Source: Oppiella nova (Eukaryota; Arthropoda; Arachnida; Sarcoptiformes; Oppiidae). Taken from it: a stretch of 24,554 nt of DNA. The stretch lies in contig CAJPVJ010000470.1 of NCBI GenBank assembly GCA_905397405.1, forward strand, positions 1 to 24,554, written 5' to 3'. The stretch's first letter is position 1. Each line of letters opens with the position of its first letter. Made by a program: the position numbers and the translations under genes. The notes under the pieces were generated by a model that saw nothing but the letters and a program-made list of their open reading frames with translations, did not search any database and was not told the origin of the DNA. Below, one piece after another: positions 21,032 to 24,554 of this stretch.

Positions 21032-21037
21032 AATAAA
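21032..21037 (+). terminator. Poly(A) signal of the glycine-rich protein gene
   Basis: AATAAA followed by a T-rich stretch (TTGTTTTTT), about 95 bp after the stop codon at 20936. Confidence 0.65.
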
Positions 21038-21301
21038 GTCATTGTTTTTTCGTTCATATTTAGTATTTTTATAGAGATTCAATTTCCGCACACTATTTTA
21101 TGTATATATAATAATATTATATTCGTGGCTATCGCATCAAATAGTTAAATAACTGGATTTGGATGCTTTAATTATAATACTGTAGACATAAAAAGCAGAG
21201 TTTAGTGTTTTATTTCGTATAATATCAGCAAATTTACAAATAAATAAAACAAACTATTAATTATAATTTATTTATTACTATTTATAACTATTTATTAATT
21301 A

Positions 21302-21343
21302 TGGAGTGGAAGTGAGTAGGCCTCCTATACCACTTCCAATCCA
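21302..21343. repeat. 42-bp imperfect hairpin
   Basis: TGGA then TGGAAGTG on the left pair with CACTTCCA then TCCA on the right. An inner TAGG/CCTA pair extends the stem. Confidence 0.6.
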
Positions 21344-21720
21344 ATTAACCTTAATATAAATCTTAAAATATAAGATCTGATGAGTGAGTTATTAACTGTA
21401 TTTACAATTATAAAGCTTTTCCAAACAAAATATGTTGAAAAAATACTTTAAATTAAACTGAACAATTTAATAAATACAGTATATTATTAAGATGTTAGAA
21501 AAATAAAATGTAATTTAATAAAATAAGATTTAAATATTTAATTGAAACATAATGTTAACATAAATTCACAAAAATTAAATAGCATTTGAAGTAAATCTCC
21601 ATAATTATGATTAGGATATTAAAAATGCTTATTTCAACAGAAACTTATAAATGAACAATATATTGAATTGTATTAAAAAACTCAACAATGTAACCTGGCT
21701 CTCATAAATTTGGTGAGCAA

Positions 21721-22251
21721 TCACCTGAATGTAATATAAATAATAAAGACAATGCAAATAAAAGCAATAATAAAAAAGTGAAGACTGAAGTCGTGAAGAC
21801 CTAGTTGTCGGCAATTATCAACATTGGCTTCCATGCACTCAATGGAAGCGTACGTATAGTTAATACAGGCCTCGGCTTCCATGAGCTGTCGGAACAGTAG
21901 CTGTGATTCACGTATGGCTTGATAGCCATCGTAAGCGCACATCTCAATGGCCGCATCTATAATACAGTCCATTTCGTCCCACTTCTGACAACATACCCGT
22001 GCCGTCCGCACCTGTATATTCGAACCATATGGTGCTATCTGTTCCCATTTAGCACTGGTATCTAAAACACAGTCCACACTTTGTTTACTGATTTGTGACA
22101 AACACTCGACAACTGTTGATCCAAATCCGAAATCAGTTGCGATTTCTCTTAGTTTCGATTTTTGCTCAGAATTTAATTCAAATCCATTTGAATTGAGTAT
22201 TGCATTGAAAACAGAGATAATGAGTATAAAGATAAGCATATAGTTAATCAT
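21721..22251 (-). CDS. Small single-pass Cys-rich membrane protein, CC-x2-W-x3-DC family (member 2)
   Basis: A single 176 aa exon with an ATG at 22251. A signal peptide (about 1-21) leads into an extracellular region with cysteines at 50, 61, 87, 88, 96, 105, 129, 139 and an extra one at 147. A C-terminal membrane helix at about 155-175 ends almost at the stop. Spacing is C-x10-C-x25-CC-x7-C-x8-C-x23-C-x9-C, matching the protein at 17076-17585 exactly in the x10, x7 and x8 gaps; CCQKWDEMDC here aligns with CCLMWQTYDC there. Overall sequence identity is low, so the pair is old or fast-evolving. One possible N-glycosylation site (NYT) lies at about 131. Function is unknown; a receptor-like or surface role is inferred only from topology. 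Confidence 0.75.
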   Translation of the reverse strand: MINYMLIFILIISVFNAILNSNGFELNSEQKSKLREIATDFGFGSTVVECLSQISKQSVDCVLDTSAKWEQIAPYGSNIQVRTARVCCQKWDEMDCIIDAAIEMCAYDGYQAIRESQLLFRQLMEAEACINYTYASIECMEANVDNCRQLGLHDFSLHFFIIAFICIVFIIYITFR

Positions 22252-23630
22252 AATTTGGTTTATAATTTAAAATTGAAGACTACAAGTGAACAAATTATAC
22301 AATTAACACATTCAGGTATATTTCATTGTCTATCACTTACAGGTATATGTCTACTGTATATAAGTTTGCATTGAATCGTCACAAATGCGTTCAACATTTT
22401 TTGACGACTCTATGCTATTTTGCTCTCAATTGCCGATTACATCATAAGTGAATAATTTTTATGATATTATATCAAATTATTGTATCCATAATGTGTAGGC
22501 CTCTAACAGTCTTGTAGTGTAATGTATACTAATATAAAGATAAGATTATTCACTAATTACTGTATATTAAATTGCTTACAATTCTCACATAAAAGGTAAT
22601 AGACTTTGTATTAATGTATTATTAATATTAGAAAGAATTTATTATATATCCGGGGAATTAAACCTTTTTATTACTTTGTTTGTTAGAAATTATTTTAAAA
22701 CCTTTTAAGTAAAATTCTGTGAACAATTTAGTGTGAAATAAAATCAATAGTATTTTGACTACATTTACAAAATCCTTAATTTAATTAATTGAAAGAAATA
22801 AATATTAAATGAATTCTTTTATAAAAATGATTTAAATATAGAAAACTACTGTAATAACAAGATCATCTCCATCTGCCACAAATACTTTACATTTTTAACT
22901 GTATTAAACTATACTATAGTCATTACTAACAAGATAATATATTAACTACAGTAACTGTAAGATTTTTGCATAATGTGAAAAGTTATATAGTTGTTTTAAT
23001 AACTCCTAAATATGAGAGGGAACATTCTGAATCATACCATGTGTCTGTCCAAGCAAACTGTAAACTCAAGTATATTACTTAATACTATATTATACCCAAA
23101 TTCATTACTATATGATATTATGAAAAATGCTTGAGTTTACAGTTTGTTTCCACAGACACATGGAATGATTGAGAATGTTCCCTCTCATATGTTATATGAA
23201 ATATTTTTCTTTAGAAAGATACGGTAAAGTGGTTACTGTTATTGCAATTAATAAATCCAATTCTAAGGGATTTGTATTATAATACCATATCCTCCTTCAC
23301 TCTCACATATTCTGCAGGATATGGGGCATCAAGATAGAAAATTATCTAAATTTTGTTGTCAATTGAGAAATATTTTGATCTAGATTTTAATAATTTGATG
23401 CTAGAAGAGAGTGACAAGGTAGTCTGTTATTAGATGTATTTAACTAATTTTAACTGATATATTGAACTGATAGCTGTAGTCTTCAAGAGATACAATGAAG
23501 ATATAATAATATAAAATAACCATTTAACATTAATGAACTTGTACTGTACTGTAATAATATTCAAATTATTTCAATAACTTAATGTTAGAATAAAATAGCT
23601 AATTTTATTTTAAAGATAACAAAAAATAGT
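22252..23630. other. A+T-rich intergenic region
   Basis: About 1.4 kb without a supported gene. It contains the foldback element at 23013-23188 and six TACAGTA/TACTGTA heptamers between 22,352 and 23,553. The promoter of the minus-strand gene at 21721-22251 should lie at its left end. Confidence 0.6.
23013..23188. mobile_element. 176-bp foldback MITE with TA flanks
   Basis: The left arm starts TGAGAGGGAACATTCTGAAT and continues through ACCATGTGTCTGTCC and CAAACTGTAAACTCAAG. The right arm, read in reverse complement, matches it with only a handful of mismatches over about 60 bases. TA flanks both sides (23011-23012 and 23189-23190). The loop is A/T-rich and noncoding. It is a different family from the element at 19503-19979. 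Confidence 0.8.
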
Positions 23631-23636
23631 TTTATT
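23631..23636 (-). terminator. Poly(A) signal of the third IQE-module gene
   Basis: Plus-strand TTTATT reads AATAAA on the coding strand, about 28 bp after the stop codon at 23666-23664. Confidence 0.55.
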
Positions 23637-23663
23637 ATAATATAATAATATAAATATTATTTA

Positions 23664-24442
23664 TCAATCTTTGTATTTACGTAAAATATTAAATAACATA
23701 TTATCTGATTTATAGTAAGACATGAGGCCTCGGGTAGAGTTATATTTGTAGTCATAAGGGGACTGTCCGTTATAGAGGTGTTTGTCTTGAAAGGCGTTGT
23801 GATCCAACCGAAAGCACTCCAAACGGCGGTCTTTGTCATAATCACTCAATTCTCTGATGTCTACCGGCGCTGAGCTCTGAGCTATCAAAGTGTTGGATAT
23901 CTCGATGACAGGTCTGATTTGCCGCAAATACAATCTCTTGGGTCTAATATATTCGTAAATCTCTTGAATGACAGGAATATTGACTTCTTTGACAATAAGC
24001 TGCGGTCTTTCCTCTGACTGTAAGGGATGTGGTTTGGGATTGACAGCCGGTATATGAGTATGTGATAGAAGTACATCGTTTGATATAGATTTAAATTTAA
24101 AAACAATTGGCGGTCTGTCCTGTTTGGAGGGCTCTATTTCAAAGATGGTCGGTGTGTATGGCTTGCGCTCAATCTCATTGTCATTTGCATCGATGTACTG
24201 AACCGGATGTACGATCCTATGTATGGGGACTGTAATGGTCTTTAGGATGGGTTTCGGATATGTTCTGAACTCAAAGTTTCCTAAATTCTTATATTGGATG
24301 CGATTCTTGGATGAGATTCTGGTTCCGTAAGGAATCACATCTTCCACTGTATTTGTGCTGAAGATTGACGTTTGCGTTGAGTTTAAGTATTCAATCACTT
24401 GCAGCCATAATATTAATAATAATAATTTCCACTTTCCACTCA
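23664..24442 (-). CDS. Glycine-poor member of the IQE-module family (5' exon not seen)
   Basis: The exon starts after the acceptor TATTACAG at 24443 in a phase needing one base from an upstream exon. There is no in-frame ATG near the start, so the initiation codon lies upstream, probably beyond the window. Residues from KWKLLLLILWLQV form the signal-peptide core. The conserved module is recognisable but diverged: ITVPIHRIVHPVQYIDAN, FKFKSIS, VLLSH, VKEVNIPVIQEIYEYI, RPKRLYLRQIRPVIEISNTL. The last 65 or so residues are not glycine-rich (DRRLECFRLDHNAF, NILRKYKD at the end), unlike the other two members. It lies tail-to-tail with the glycine-rich gene at 20077-20936, with the Cys-rich gene between. 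Extracellular function is inferred from the signal peptide only. Confidence 0.75.
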
Positions 24443-24554
24443 CTGTAATATAATTTAAAACAGAAGGTCTCAATACCCATCAAATTATAATTTCAATTTT
24501 AATTTTTAATGTAGTAATTATTGTTTTTATTAATTTGTAATAGAGAGCTTCCCT
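24443..24554 (-). other. Intron upstream of the third IQE-module exon
   Basis: A/T-rich sequence ending on the minus strand in the acceptor TATATTACAG. The coding first exon is expected to the right, outside the window. Confidence 0.45.

Larger units (their letters stand above)
20937..21720. other. 3' UTR and intergenic region
   Basis: It holds the poly(A) signal AATAAA at 21032-21037 for the glycine-rich gene, a hairpin at 21302-21343, and A/T-rich sequence that is probably the 3' UTR of the minus-strand gene ending at 21721. No further gene was seen. Confidence 0.6.

Noticed and set aside
1-24554. CRISPR arrays, operons, riboswitches, tRNA genes
   Set aside because: The window is animal nuclear DNA; no evenly spaced repeats were seen and no tRNA A/B-box pair was recognised on either strand.

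Overview
This is a eukaryotic nuclear window, very A+T-rich between genes, with short introns (mostly 60-105 bp), GT-AG splice sites and AATAAA poly(A) signals. The proteins are animal: a Vav-type Rho exchange factor, a lysosomal glucosylceramidase, an SLC18B1-like transporter and an RCC1-BTB protein. A DM9/DUF3421 domain and glycine-rich, cuticle-style secreted proteins point to an arthropod. Tiny introns, low G+C and an intronless RCC1-BTB gene suggest a mite; that last step is inference.

Layout: 84-656 (+) is the 3' part of a glycine-rich secreted-type protein whose first 84 bases look inverted. 2285-4809 (+) is a 12-exon SLC18B1-like MFS transporter, reconstructed here exon by exon (468 aa). 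5615-7252 (+) is an intronless RCC1-repeat/BTB protein. 7421-7546 (-) is a diverged 5S rRNA-like sequence with a T-run terminator. 7731-10755 (-) is a six-exon gene fusing an N-terminal DM9/DUF3421 lectin-like domain to a complete glucosylceramidase. 12354-14619 (+) is a two-exon Vav with DH-PH-C1-SH2-SH3 but no visible calponin-homology domain. The right 10 kb is sparse: two minus-strand paralogous single-pass Cys-rich proteins (17076-17585 and 21721-22251), a second glycine-rich protein (20077-20936, +) and a third, glycine-poor member of the same family (23664-24442, -). Between them lie two TA-flanked foldback elements (19503-19979 and 23013-23188) and smaller hairpins.

How they fit: the genes are independently transcribed metazoan genes, not an operon. 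The clearest novelty is the DM9-glucosylceramidase fusion, because the domain junction lies inside one uninterrupted exon. Next come two small secreted or membrane-anchored families, each with more than one member here: the IQE-module glycine-rich family (three members) and the CC-x2-W-x3-DC family (two members). A TACAGTA/TACTGTA heptamer is strikingly frequent in the noncoding DNA.
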